Assembly: GCA_022605955.1 (NCBI GenBank)
Contig: JAKCOZ010000020.1
Coordinates: 1,229,001 to 1,293,000, forward strand
Length of the DNA: 64,000 bases
Direction: 5' to 3'
Source: Rallus limicola
Lineage: Eukaryota > Chordata > Aves > Gruiformes > Rallidae
Each line of letters begins with the position of its first letter. Positions within the stretch are counted from its first letter, which is position 1. Position numbers and translations under genes: made by a program. Under the pieces are notes generated by a model, which saw nothing but the letters and a program-made list of their open reading frames with translations, did no database searches and was not told the origin of the DNA. Of the stretch, positions 1 to 10,279 are shown piece by piece.

Positions 1-92
1 GCGCCACTTGTTTGATCATTGAAGGGCAAGAAAATAAATGTTTCCTTGTAGCTGCAGATTTCAAATTCCAATGTAAAATCCAAGTAAATACA
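1..92. promoter_or_regulatory. AT-rich segment at left edge, possible noncoding element
   Basis: The first ~90 bases are clearly more AT-rich than the sequence that follows, with A/T runs and no open frame of note. They may be the right end of a conserved noncoding element that starts outside the window. Only composition supports this. Confidence 0.2.
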
Positions 93-350
93 CCCTGACC
101 CGGAGAGCAAAGGGGGGGCTGGGGGTGGGAGTTTAACCCTGTGCTGGCTGTGCTGAGGGAGGTAAGCCTGCAGTCCTGGCCCCCCAATGCTGCTGAGGCA
201 CAGTGTTGCTGGGTTTTAACAGCTGTGTGCAGGGGGTGTGTGCTGCCCCGATGCTGATGGACGGTGGCCATGTCTGAGCTGCGTGATTTGAACTCCCCAT
301 TGTGCCCATCAAAGGGTCCTGCTACAGCAAACAGTGCTGCAGCCATGCGA
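93..350. other. GC-rich spacer, nothing recognised
   Basis: G-rich unique sequence containing several short G runs. I see no repeat, exon or element. Confidence 0.4.
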
Positions 351-572
351 GTGGAGGGATGGAGGGAGGGAGGGATGGAGGGAAGGATGGAAGGAGGGAT
401 GGAGGAATAGAGAGATGGAGGGATGGGGGGATGGGGGAATAGAGAGATGAAGGGATGGGGGGATGGAGGGAGGGAAGGAGGGATGGAGGAAGGGATGGAG
501 GGATGGATGGATGGATGGATGGATGGATGGATGGATGGATGGATGGAGGGATGGAGGGATGGATGGATGGAC
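351..572 (+). repeat. (GGAT/GGAG)n microsatellite-minisatellite
   Basis: A purine-rich array built from GGAT and GGAG words. The left part (351-497) is degenerate; 498-548 is almost pure ATGG. It opens three overlapping frames of Met-Asp-Gly-Trp type, which are repeat translations rather than proteins. The opposite-strand equivalent, (ATCC)n, lies at 21897-21949. Confidence 0.95.
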
Positions 573-619
573 AGTCCAGCGCAGCCCCTCGCCTTGCCCC
601 GCTCAGGCCCGCAGCAGCC

Positions 620-765
620 TGCCTGCTTCTTTATTATTCGAGGGTGTTTGATTAAATAAACAAACTGGAGCCGTTCCAGCAGCTTTACAAACACTCCCTG
701 CCCCTTCGCCCCGCCGCAGATTTACAGCCCTGCATTAACCTCACGAGCACTCGTAAAGTTGGCTA
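620..765. promoter_or_regulatory. AT-rich islet
   Basis: A small AT-rich patch directly after the GGAT array, with TTATTATT, ATTAAATAAACAAAC and a forkhead-like AAACAAAC. It is a candidate regulatory islet on composition and motif content only. Confidence 0.25.
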
Positions 766-769
766 AGAT

Positions 770-1440
770 GATGTGGGCAGGAGGGGGGTTTATGGGTGGG
801 TAATAATCACAAAATGCAGAAGTGCTCTGGGAATGTTTATTAGTGGCCAGTGTTTGGTCACCGGTTGCCCCGTGTGCCTCCTCCCTGCTCCATGGGGTGC
901 TTGCCCACAGGGCTCCTTCACAGAGCAGTTCGTCTCCCTTGTTCTCCCTGGATTTTCTCTGCTACAAAAGATTCTGTGCTGGTTCCAGTGGAACACAGCT
1001 TGTTCTGCACAGCCAGGAACACAGCCCACCCCAATGCTGGGCAGGACACGGGGAGGGAAGGTGCAGAAGGGGGGAGGTCTGGGCACTCTCAATGGCATCA
1101 GGAGGTGTGGGTGCTCCCAGGGTGATGGCACAGCCGCTCAGGACATGTCTCACCACACTGGCTCTGCCCAGTGCCTGTGTTGTGCCAAACAGCTGCTGGA
1201 CCTGCAGCAACAGAGATACCTGAACAGTGACCACAGCTGCTGCGATGGCTGGATGGTGCAGCTCCAGCCAGGCATCTGGCTCCATGAGGGTGCTGCCAGT
1301 GCATCCCCCACCTCCAGATCATCCAAGGGCTCCCAGGGAGCATTCAGGGCATCACACTGCATGTCACACAGTGGGAGGTCCCCAGGACCCCCCTCCACCA
1401 TCACTCTGGCTGGGAAAGGGAGATGTGGCCCCCCACGAGC
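770..1440. other. GC-rich spacer without recognised features
   Basis: Unique GC-rich sequence with long but uninformative open frames on both strands. I recognise no domain, supported splice-site pair or repeat. Confidence 0.4.
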
Positions 1441-1479
1441 CACGTTTGCAATGAGTGGCTGTCAATTAGGTGACAGGAC

Positions 1480-1800
1480 TTTTAAGCCCCCCCCCCCCAA
1501 GCAGAGCAGGTCACTGGCACATCCCAAATCCCCCTTCGCCGTGACTCCCTATGATTTGAAACTCAAACAAGGCAGCATGAATAATGTAACATGCTCCTTC
1601 TTCTCTTCTTGCCTTCAAATCCTCAGAGGATGAGTGAAGCTTCTTGTCTGCCTCATTAGCGGCTGTTCAGCCATTTGATTTCTGTAACAATGAGCGTGCT
1701 CACCAGAATTTTCATACCTATTTGCGTCATGAAGTCAACACTGAGTTTCTTGAATCCCCATAAAAATTTAATGGCGTAATCTGCATACGTCTATATTGCA
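1480..1800. promoter_or_regulatory. Candidate conserved noncoding element
   Basis: An AT-rich island following a C10 tract at about 1489-1498. It contains a stretch around 1550-1600 with AATAATGTAAC, then 1640-1800 with TTTGATTTCTGTAAC, TTGCGTCATGAAG (AP-1/CRE-like) and AAAAATTTAATGGCG. The boundaries are sharp against GC-rich flanks and neither strand has a coherent frame. Enhancer identity is inferred. Confidence 0.4.
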
Positions 1801-1940
1801 GCACGGGCTCCTCTCCTCTCCCCTCTCCTGCCTACAAAGGGATGAGGAGCAGGAGGGTGCTGCTACGCCCAGCGTGGCCATCAAAAAGCCCACGGAGAAG
1901 GGACGAGGGGAGGGGGCTTCCTGCGGGCAGTCGGTGCTGC

Positions 1941-1980
1941 GGGGTGGGACTGGGCATGGTGGGGTGGGACTGGGCATGGT
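1941..1980 (+). repeat. 20-bp tandem duplication
   Basis: GGGGTGGGACTGGGCATGGT occurs twice back to back with no mismatch, followed by a partial third copy. It is a very short minisatellite in a G-rich spacer. Confidence 0.9.
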
Positions 1981-2640
1981 GGGATGGGGATGGGGCCCAC
2001 TGTGGACCAGGGAAAGGGCAGTCTAGATCCACACAGGGCTCTTGGCCACGGTTGGGGTGTGTTTGGCTGTTGGAGTGCAGGATGAATCCTGCATTAGCAT
2101 CCGGGGTGTGCTCACCCTGGCTGTGATCCCCCTGCCAACAGCTCCTTTTGGAGGGCACACTCCATGTCCCAGGCTTCAGCTTCTGCCTGTGTCAGGGGCT
2201 CAGACACCCCCTAATAAAATAACAGCTATTTAAGTTTGTAAGAGGTGTAATGCATCTGCAACAACCGGTGAGGCTGGGTCCACCACCACGCTGCCACAGG
2301 CAACCAGAGCTCGTGCCCTGGGTGCTGTGGTGCCTTCACACTCATCCTGGAGATGCTGCCTGTCTGTCCGTGGGTGCCCCCTGCATAACGTTTGAGAGCT
2401 GGCTCCTGTTTTCCTTCATCACCTTCCCCCTGGTCTGTCTGTAAGCCAGGTACCCTCCCCATGCCAGGTACCCACTCTGCTGCCCCAACAGGCACTGGGC
2501 AGCACCAGCTCACCCCATGCTCCTCTCCAGGCTGGAGCTCGGGTTCCAGTGACCTTTGTCACCTGAGCTGGATGGAACACTGCTCCCACTGGAAATAATT
2601 CCCAGCTTTTAGGGACAAGGAGCTGAGAACTGAGCAGGAA
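1981..2640. other. GC-rich spacer with a short AT-rich patch
   Basis: Mostly unique GC-rich sequence. The only contrast is an AT-rich patch at about 2208-2255 containing AATAAAATAAC and ATTTAAG. No gene or repeat is recognised. Confidence 0.35.
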
Positions 2641-2925
2641 GCCCTAAACGGGCAGAATTGATTGAGGATTGGGCAAATAATGACAAACACTGTAAAGAAA
2701 ACAGGGAAGAACAATGAAGCTGTTAGGGGTGACCCACAACAAGACTTTGTCAGAGCAAAATCTTATATCCATTGGAAGTATATTGTAACAAAACCCCAAA
2801 CCAACCCTGGGACACAGCAGGGAGCTTGGAAACTCTGCAGAAGGTTGTGGGTTTAGTTGGAATGCTTTGCACATCCAGCAGCGTAAGAGATAACTGATAG
2901 ATAACTGATAACGTGAGCCAGCGCG
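2640..2925. promoter_or_regulatory. Moderately AT-rich element with GATA cluster
   Basis: A-rich sequence (2645-2800) leads into a compact GATA array at 2889-2911, where an 11-bp word GATAACTGATA is repeated in tandem and gives four GATA cores in one orientation within 23 bp. GATA-factor binding is inferred from the motif. Confidence 0.35.
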
Positions 2926-3160
2926 GTGACATGGCGCTTCTGTGTGAGCCACTTCCCGGCTTCCTGACACGGAGCATCGCTTGGCTGCCAAGATTCCAGC
3001 TGCAATAACAGCTGAGTTCCCCCCCTGAGTCACCTCACCATCGCTGCCCATCCTGCACCCTTCCCGGGGTGCTCAGCAGGGCTCAGCACCCACCCGCGCT
3101 CACGAGCCGTGTGGCTACTATGGACCCACCACGCTTGGTCCTGCTTTGCCAGGGCTGCTC
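2926..3160. other. GC-rich spacer
   Basis: Unique sequence with no recognised feature. Confidence 0.35.
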
Positions 3161-3164
3161 AGGG

Positions 3165-3285
3165 AATGTAATTAGCACTAATTTAGGATGTGAATTTGCA
3201 GTGGATTAGCTAAACATCATTAAATGCCCTCCTGCAGTGAAAATTTTATTTACAATTACAGTGCTGGAAAGTTGAACTACACCAG
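3165..3285. promoter_or_regulatory. AT-rich islet with homeodomain cores
   Basis: Contains TGTAATTAGCACTAATTTAGG and further TTAGCTAAAC/CATTAAAT words within about 100 bp. It is a small candidate regulatory element. Confidence 0.3.
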
Positions 3286-3790
3286 AGCTGGGGGGTTTCA
3301 GCTCTGAGTGCATCCCCAGGATGGGTGCCAACCGGCACTGAGCTGGGTCCTGGCTCTGAGCATCTGCAGCCTGGGCAGACCCAGGAGGGAGCGCTGCAGG
3401 TTGGGCACTGCTCAGAAAACGGGAGTTAATCCCTGCATCCGCCTCCTGAAACACATCCCACGGGCTATTCCTGCCCCTGTGGTTATCCCCAGGAACACAA
3501 GCTGCTCCCAGGGCCAGGCTCTGCCTTCTTGGCACCGACCTTGCTGGGAAGGGCTGTTTCTGCTGCCTGAAACAGTCCGGGGGCTCATGGGGTGTCCCAG
3601 GCTCATCACACTGGGTGTAGAACAGAGATCAGCACGAGGTTGGAGCCAGGGGATTATCTGGGAGTGAGGGATGGCGGGAGACTGATAACGAACCGGCAAT
3701 TCAATCAGTGCCTCCTGATGGTATCACAGAGGCAGATGGACAGAGGGATGCACTAGTGTGGCTTTGGCAGCCTCCCCCTTTGTCTGCTGA
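3286..3790. other. Spacer without recognised features
   Basis: Unique sequence. A single GATAACG at ~3683 is the only motif that stood out. Confidence 0.35.
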
Positions 3791-3794
3791 GGGG

Positions 3795-3850
3795 TTTGGT
3801 TTGGTTTGGTTTATTTTATTTTATATTTTATTTCATTTTCTTCTCTCTAT
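3795..3850 (+). repeat. T-rich simple repeat (GGTTT)n then (ATTTT)n
   Basis: Four GGTTT words run into a TATTTTATTTTATATTTTA tract. It is a simple-sequence region with no coding or regulatory evidence. Confidence 0.85.
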
Positions 3851-4161
3851 TTTAGCAGACAGCTGAGCTGGCCGTGGGTTTCCTTTCTGTTGGTTACTGC
3901 TGGCTGTGGAGGACGAGGCAGGAGCCCTGTAACAAAACGAGCAGGGCTCCTCTCTCCTCTCTGGGGCTGGCTGAGATCTCCCCACGTCTCGTTTGCATCC
4001 TGAGCTGCCATCACCTCATTCTCTGCTGCTGGCAGCACCAAGAGCGCTCTGTGCTGCTGCCTGTGCCTGTCTGCACGCCTGCTCACACACACACCTGCCC
4101 ACACACATGCCTGCTCATGGGGCATACCCACAGGGGCACGGTTTAATAAACCCCCAGCACT

Positions 4162-4258
4162 GCAAAGCCTCACACAGCAAAGCCCGGCATAGCAAAACCC
4201 CACACAGCAAAGCCCAGCACAGCAACGCCTGGCATAGCAAAGCCAGGCATAGCAAGCC
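4162..4258 (+). repeat. 15-bp minisatellite, about 6.4 copies
   Basis: Units begin GCAAAGCC and alternate between endings CACACA, GGCATA and AGCACA. Copies start at 4162, 4177, 4192, 4207, 4222 and 4237. It lies just downstream of a CA-rich patch at 4082-4112. The 15-bp period keeps frames open, which explains the local open frames on both strands. Confidence 0.9.
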
Positions 4259-4544
4259 CCCTGGGCACTGTGGTCCCTGCTCCCACCCAGGCTTCCCTGG
4301 GAGCTGCCAGGCAGCGCGAGCCGAGCTCTCCACAGCCAGCCCAGCCACAGGTTACACTGCTGGAGTCGTGTAGCTTAAAACCACATCCAAATAAAGATGT
4401 CATTTTTAAGCAGAAAGCCACACACTGGGTCTGGCACAGCTGTGTTACTGGTACCATTGCATTGCCCTGCAAAGTGATGCTGCCGTCACGCCAGAGTGTG
4501 AGTCTGTCCCCTCGGGTCGCTGGGGATGGCTCCTGCTTTCTGTA

Positions 4545-5220
4545 GGGTTTACAAACTCATATTTTCCATTTATGACACATAAAGCTTTGGATATCACCAG
4601 AGAAAATACTGTAGTAAAACCCTAATAAATTACTACAGGCGTAAGCAAACTCTGGTAATTTATGGGGGGGTTTGACTTTAATAATGTTTTGTCTTAGATT
4701 TGGTCCTAATTATAAATCATTTGTAAAGACAGTTTAAAATATAAGCAAATCTTACATGGCATTCTTATTATCTACTTAATATCTCAGATCCAAAGATTTA
4801 CTGTATTGCATTCTGGGAATTAAGCAAACTAGGAAACTAAGTAAAAAAGAAACACAGTAAAATTATAGTTTTGTCATAAAACTTTGATTGATCAATGATT
4901 ATTGTAAAACTATGGTAACTATGCAGATGCCAACATAAATCTGTAACAGAACAGGATTTATTATAGAAAATACTATATTTTCCACAATTTTGACTATAGT
5001 GTTAATATGGGTCTGGCAGATTTACTGTGGTTTTAGCTTAATTAACTCTATTTGACTGTATATACCCTTATAATGCATGTATCCCAAGGTGCATCTGTTA
5101 CAGACTGAGTTTTTCCCTTCGACTGTAGTTTAAGAAATATTTAAACCTCGTCATAATTCTCAGGCTGGGTTGGTCGTGGTGTTTAGTCTGACAGATAAAC
5201 CCGCTGTACGATTTATCTCT
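4545..5220. promoter_or_regulatory. Longest strongly AT-rich island, possible conserved element or old repeat
   Basis: About 670 bp of markedly AT-rich sequence in a GC-rich neighbourhood. Words recur loosely: GATTTACTGT at ~4795 and ~5019, and TACTGTAGTAAAAC- and ACTATGGTAACTATG-like phrases. TTGATTGATCAATGATTATTG (4886-4906) is rich in homeodomain/PBX-type words. The weak internal repetition could mean a very old transposon exapted as a regulatory element. I cannot assign a repeat family. Confidence 0.35.
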
Positions 5221-6220
5221 GCTGGAGATGCAGATGGGATGCTTTCCAGGGGAGCCGATTTCTCCTGGGTGTTTGCTGGAAGCATCCCGGCTCCTGCTTT
5301 CGGGGTGGCTGTTGGGGCGCTGCTGGTGAGAGTTTTCCCTCGTGTGAGCCAGAGCCCTGGATAAGCACTGGATTAGGAAGCTGGAGAGGGTCAGACCAGG
5401 AGCAGGCACACCACAGACATGTGTTTCCCAGTCTTGCAAGCCAGGAGCATCCTCACCCCCGCCAGCATCCATCCTCTGTGGTACCACAGCCACCCCTGAG
5501 CTCTGTGCTGGCTCAGGACCATGTGCTTGGGCTGGAGAAGGTTTGTGTCTCTGGGACACTGAAGCAAGGTGTGTTTGGAGAGTCTCCACAGGGCTGCTGC
5601 CCTGGTGTGTGGTGATGGGCTTGGGCATCCCCATCACTCACACAGCCCCTCGCAGCCGCTCTGGACGTGGTTATCCCACTGAAAGAGGAACCCGGCAAAC
5701 GCGCCCCAGGTTCCCGAGGTTCCATCCCTCCTTCTGCTGGGGAGAGCCTGTGGCCCAAAGCCTGTGGGCTGCATCCCATCTCGGCACCTTGGGCTGCTCG
5801 AGTGGAGCCCACCCCTCCCCAGCTCAGATCTGCACCAGAGCTGCCAGAGATGGGACAACAGCCACCCTGGTCTGTGCACGGCTCACACGTGCCAGGGGAT
5901 GCTGACGTCCCCGGTGCTGCAGACTGATGAAGGGACAACAGCCCTGGAACACCGCCCGCTCCTTGCAGTAACAGGGTGCTGGACTATGGCTTCAAAGACA
6001 CCATGGGACAGTGAAGCCTTTGCATCACCCACATGGAAACCTCTTTTCCTTTTGTTTCCCCTCCCTGCGCAGAGCCAGCACCCCCTCCCCATCCCACCTG
6101 TGCCGGCACCAGCGCTCAGCAGCAGCCACACACCCGCCCGGCGCGGTGACACCGGGTTTTGTTCCGGCACAGGCTGCCTCTCCCCGTGTCGGTGCCTATT
6201 TTGCCTAACCATGAAATTAG
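5221..6220. other. GC-rich spacer
   Basis: A kilobase of unique GC-rich sequence with overlapping open frames on both strands (longest about 156 codons). None shows a recognisable domain, and opposite-strand frames of similar length indicate a stop-poor composition effect. Confidence 0.4.
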
Positions 6221-6224
6221 GAGC

Positions 6225-6545
6225 CTGCCCTTAAATACACTCCTGCAAATGAGGACACCGGAAAAAATGCAATAATTGTGACAGTAACTCACTGGGCCAA
6301 GCCTGACATGTCTCTAATTGCCTGCTAAAATTGTCTCTGTCTCCTAAAGTGCAAATTATCACCCGAAATGACAAGAATAATGAATGAGTAACTCTGATGT
6401 AATGCAACAATTAGCCCTTAAAGACACTGTCTAATATGCTAATTCTGAACACCCACTCCTTGTTATTAAGTGGCTGATAATTATTTAATTATCTATCTGC
6501 CAGGATGATTTACTTCGTTTATTTAGCTGCAGATGCAGGGCAGTA
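6225..6545. promoter_or_regulatory. Candidate conserved noncoding element with palindromic homeodomain pair
   Basis: An AT-rich island with many AATTA/TAATG words. It holds a perfect inverted repeat at 6476-6493 (GATAATTA, spacer TT, TAATTATC), then TTTACTTCGTTTATTTAGC. There is no sustained open frame. Homeodomain-factor binding is inferred. Confidence 0.45.
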
Positions 6546-7400
6546 GCGCTGGGGTGTGGGGTCAGGAGGAGGCATCCCCATCGCCGGCCCGAGCGGCTGG
6601 CTCCGTGCGCAGTGCCCGGCTGCCGGGCTGTCTTCCCTAATCAGCGGTGTCAACGGAAGCAGCAGCAAACAAACAGGCTGTACCCGTGCGCAGAGAGTCC
6701 CCGCTGCTCACAGGTCAGAGGGATGTCAGGCGAGATCTTGGGTGAGAAATTGCTGTTCCTGCTTTCACTCGGGGCTGTCAGAGCCGCCCGGCCGCCGCGC
6801 GCGGTGATGGGTGAGCCTCCGGCTCCGCTCGCCCGCTGGGCTGCTCCCTGGCAATCCTGCACGATGTGCTCGAAGGTGGGAAGGCAGCTTTGCTCCGGAG
6901 GGCTCTGCCATCCCTAGGGAGCCCTTACTGCTCCTTGTTAAGGCAAGGGAGGGTGGTGAGACCCCTGGGCATCTACCCATTTCGGCTCCCAGAAGAAAGC
7001 CCCTGAGGGAGAGCTGTAAGATGCTGGCTCCGTAGGAGAGTGGAGTCCATTGGCCCTGGCCCAAAGGTCTGATGTGGGGCTCTGCAGTGACCCGGTGACA
7101 TGATGGTGACACTACAGCGACGCTCTGGTGACAATGCAGTGACACTCTGGTGGCAGCAGGCTCGGGCTGTGTGAGGCCTGGAAGGACAAAGGAACACGAG
7201 GGTGAGGAAGCAATCTGAGCAAAGCTGGAGACTCACCATGGGATGCTCAGTTCCTTTCTGGACTCAACAAACTCCTCTGTGTGACTCAGCTCAGGCTCAG
7301 CCTTTGTAAAAAGAGTCACTTCTGAGAGGTGTAAATCCTTCCTGGCCCTAAACACGCTCCGGGGGGACCCCTCTTGCTGAGAACTAACACTGTCTGCAGC
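6546..7400. other. GC-rich spacer
   Basis: Unique sequence, CpG-rich around 6780-6840. It shows short imperfect GTGACA/GGTGACA recurrences at 7085-7150. No gene is recognised. Confidence 0.35.
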
Positions 7401-7404
7401 AGTC

Positions 7405-7580
7405 AGAGGAGTTGTTAATTAGCAGGTAGCCCGAATCCGCTCAGATATATGTTCCGCTTCCCTGTCCGAGGATGACAAACGCCAGGGATGTGCCACAGCT
7501 TTGTTTATCACCCCTATCCTGTATCTCCTCCTTTCTTTTGTTGTGGGTAATTAAGCTGCAGTATTTATACCTACCCCAGG
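7405..7580. promoter_or_regulatory. AT-rich islet with TAATTAG/TAATTAAG words
   Basis: Contains GTTGTTAATTAGCAGG, a TTTGTTTATCACC forkhead/GATA-like word and GGGTAATTAAGCTGC. It is a candidate regulatory islet by composition and motifs. Confidence 0.3.
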
Positions 7581-8480
7581 GTACCTGTGACCCCCCTGGC
7601 CCCGCCATGGCTGTGCCCGACCTGCTGAGCAGCAGGTCCCTGGCTGGGGACATCCCAGTGACACAAGGTGAGGGACCTCATCCCAGGTTTAGCTCCTGAG
7701 CTGCTGCACCTGCGCTTGCCTTGGTCAGGATACCTGGCTGTGGTCACCACGTTCTTCCCTCCACCGCAGCACCGCGCTGCCAGCGATGCCATTGAGGCTG
7801 TTGGACTGGAGGTCCCTTCGGTGCTGGCAACGCCTGTGCCATGCTGGTGGGGCTGCTTGCTCATGGCATTGGGCTTCACATCCCTGACAGCTGCCATAGC
7901 GCAGCCTCTGGAGAGTGAGGCTGGGAGACACACACACGCTGCTGCTCCCGGTGCAAAGTCCCTTCTTCCCCATCACAGCCATGCAGCACTGCTGGCCTCC
8001 CCAGCTGCCTGTAGTGTCAGACACCACAGTGCCAGCCTCGCGCCGTGCCGATGGCTTACACTTCTCTGCTGGTGTATTTAAAATCATAAAAAACCCCAAA
8101 CAGCCCCAAGTGAAACAGTAAAACCAAAGGGGTGATGGGAAAGATGTGTTGGAGGAAACCTGTGCTGCTGCAGCCAGCAGTGGGAGCAGCTGGAGCATCA
8201 CCCCGCAGCGAGGGGAGTTCACCTTCCTCTTCCCCATGCAGCCCCTCAGCATCACCCACCCCAGTGGGATGGGGCTGGAAAACACCCCAGCACAGCCCCC
8301 TGAAGCGCAGGCAGCATCACACCCCCTGTACTCTGACACTCATGTTCTTGATGCACGCTGGGTATGGGCGTCCCCACCCCACGCATCGCCCCTGGAGCAG
8401 CGTGATGGACACGGGCAGCAGGGTGAGCGCACGGGCCGGTTCTGGCTCTGGCATCGCCGCCAAGCCCCGCGCTGCCCAGC
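7581..8480. other. GC-rich spacer
   Basis: Unique GC-rich sequence. A brief A-rich patch at 8075-8130 is the only compositional break. An opposite-strand open frame of 204 codons (7725-8339) has no recognisable domain. Confidence 0.35.
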
Positions 8481-8482
8481 TG

Positions 8483-8725
8483 GCAATTAGCATAGTGTTA
8501 TTTATAATGTTTAAGGTGCTACCTGGCTGTAATGAAGAAGGATTCTGGTTCTCAGCTTCTGTGGTGAATTTAGTTGACTTTGGAGATTTTTTAATGCAGT
8601 AATAACTCCACACTCCCTCTTCCCCTGTGAAGCCAGGGAGCTGTTCATTATCTGGATTCTGTCTAGAAAGGACTTTTTATCATCAAATTCCCAGGACAGG
8701 AGCAGAATTTAATCTTCCGGCTGCA
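8483..8725. promoter_or_regulatory. Candidate conserved noncoding element
   Basis: An AT-rich island beginning GGCAATTAGCATAGTG and running through TTTATAATG, GAATTTAGTTGAC, TTTTTTAATGCAG and GCAGAATTTAATC. Sharp boundaries and no coding frame. Regulatory role is inferred. Confidence 0.35.
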
Positions 8726-9040
8726 GCTGAGCCAAGGAGCAAAGCCACCTCAAGGTCACCTGGCCTGAGGGGTGGCTGGGCAGTGGCGAGGGGACCCAGA
8801 GGATGTTACAGGGCGGTGGCAGTGCTGGGGAGATGCCAGCCCTGGCACAGGGACAGCCCTTGCTGCCCTCCCTGCTGCCACTGACAGGGCTCCCCCCAAA
8901 ACAGCACTCGGGCAGGGGAGAGGCAGGAGGTTTGTGCTCTGAGCAGGGCAGCGCTCGGCTGCAGGGAAGGGAAGGGGATGTGTGCTGCTCCCCCCACCCA
9001 CTGTGCCAGCTGGGGGATGCTCACAGGGTGGGCAGGCACT
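8726..9040. other. GC-rich spacer
   Basis: Unique GC-rich sequence leading into the 20-bp minisatellite. Nothing recognised. Confidence 0.35.
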
Positions 9041-9340
9041 ATGCAGGGGTGCCAGCTGCTGTGCAGGGGGGGCAGATGTTGTGCAGGGGTGCCAGCCACC
9101 CTACAAGGATGCCAGCTGTTGTGCAGTCATGCCAGCAACCACACAGGGGTGCCAGCTGTGGTGCAGGGGTGCCAGCTGTTTTGTAGGAGTGCCAGCCACC
9201 ATGCAGGGGTGCCAGCTGCCATGCAGGGGTGCCAGATGTGGTACAGGGGTGCCAGCTACCATAAAAGGATGCCAGCTGCCATGCAGGGGTGCCAGATGTG
9301 GTGCAGAGGTGCCAGTTGTTGTACAGAGGTGCCAGCTGCT
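9041..9340 (+). repeat. 20-bp minisatellite, 15 copies in exact phase
   Basis: Fifteen consecutive units start every 20 bases from 9041 with no insertion or deletion. The typical unit is ATGCAGGGGTGCCAGCTGCC. The invariant core is TGCCAG, broken only in the second unit. Seven units carry a CAGCTG E-box. Units at 9221 and 9281 are identical, suggesting a 60-bp duplication. Frames through it give Cys/Gln-rich peptides, which are repeat translations. Confidence 0.97.
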
Positions 9341-9765
9341 GCAGCCCCCAGCCTTGGCTTTGGTGATGAGCCAGCACCATGGGCAGGGTGGAGCAACTCT
9401 CTGGGATGGAGGATGCTCCCGACAGATGCTCTGTTCCCCCTCTCTTGCAGCGTGAGCACCAGGCTGGCAGGTGCAGGTGATGGGCTGCCAGGGTTCTGCT
9501 CCCCCCATGCTTGCATCCATGGGATTCCTCAAAACCTGATGCTGAGGAGCTGGAGGGAGAGAGGGCTGCTCCTCCCCTGCCTCAGCCTATTTGTGTGGCT
9601 TTGTCACAACGATTTGTCTTTCCTTCCTCAACAAGACTTCTTCCTCCCTCCCCCTTTTCCTGTGACACCCCCCAATACAGTGAGTTAAACATCACCTGCA
9701 GCAAGTCAAAAAATCCTGCCAGAACCAGCAGCCCCTGTGCCCATTGCAGACCCTTCTCCAGGTGA
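9341..9765. other. GC-rich spacer
   Basis: Unique sequence with no recognised feature. Confidence 0.35.
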
Positions 9766-9769
9766 TGAC

Positions 9770-10100
9770 AATTGAGTCCTGGACAGTTTGAGGCTTTTTC
9801 TTCTAAACAAAGAATTAATGATGCATGAGAACCCGGGGGGGAAATTGCTCATAATTCATGGCAGCACTTTTAGGCAGGGGTAGGAAGTTTTGTAGAGCGA
9901 GGGGAAGATGTGAGAGGTAAACACGCTGAGCAGCCGCTCTGTCAATTTAGAGTCTACTCCATACCATTAACCAACCTAAAATAACTCCGGTGGTAATAAC
10001 CCTTCAGATGCAAACGCTTGTGCAGACAAAGGTGTTATTAAGTTAAATTACCCTAAAAGTGTCGGATTGACAGAAAGGTTCAGTCAGTGGTTTGGCATCC
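9770..10100. promoter_or_regulatory. Candidate conserved noncoding element with PBX/MEIS-like site
   Basis: An AT-rich island containing AAAGAATTAATGATGCATG, CAATTTAGAG, ACCTAAAATAAC and AAGTTAAATTACCC. GGATTGACAG at 10064-10073 is one base from the PBX-PREP/MEIS composite TGATTGACAG. Function is inferred. Confidence 0.4.
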
Positions 10101-10279
10101 CAGGGCCTGGGTGACGCCAGTAAACAGCCGCACAGGCGCCGTGCCCGGTTCTCAGGGCTCAGGAGTGGGATGTCAGTGTCCTTCTGCCGGTGTTTTAAGC
10201 ACATCCTCTGGCAGGAGACATCTCAGCGCCTTTTGGAGAGGGCTGGTGCTCAGGGGCTGGAGAGGGACAGGGCTGCCCG

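Noticed and set aside
9041..9340. CRISPR-like array
   Set aside because: Direct head-to-tail tandem units with no spacers in a vertebrate-type sequence; a minisatellite.
8978..9688. 236-codon Cys/Gln-rich plus frame
   Set aside because: Driven by the exact 20-bp repeat; it looks like a Cys-rich protein only by translation of the array.
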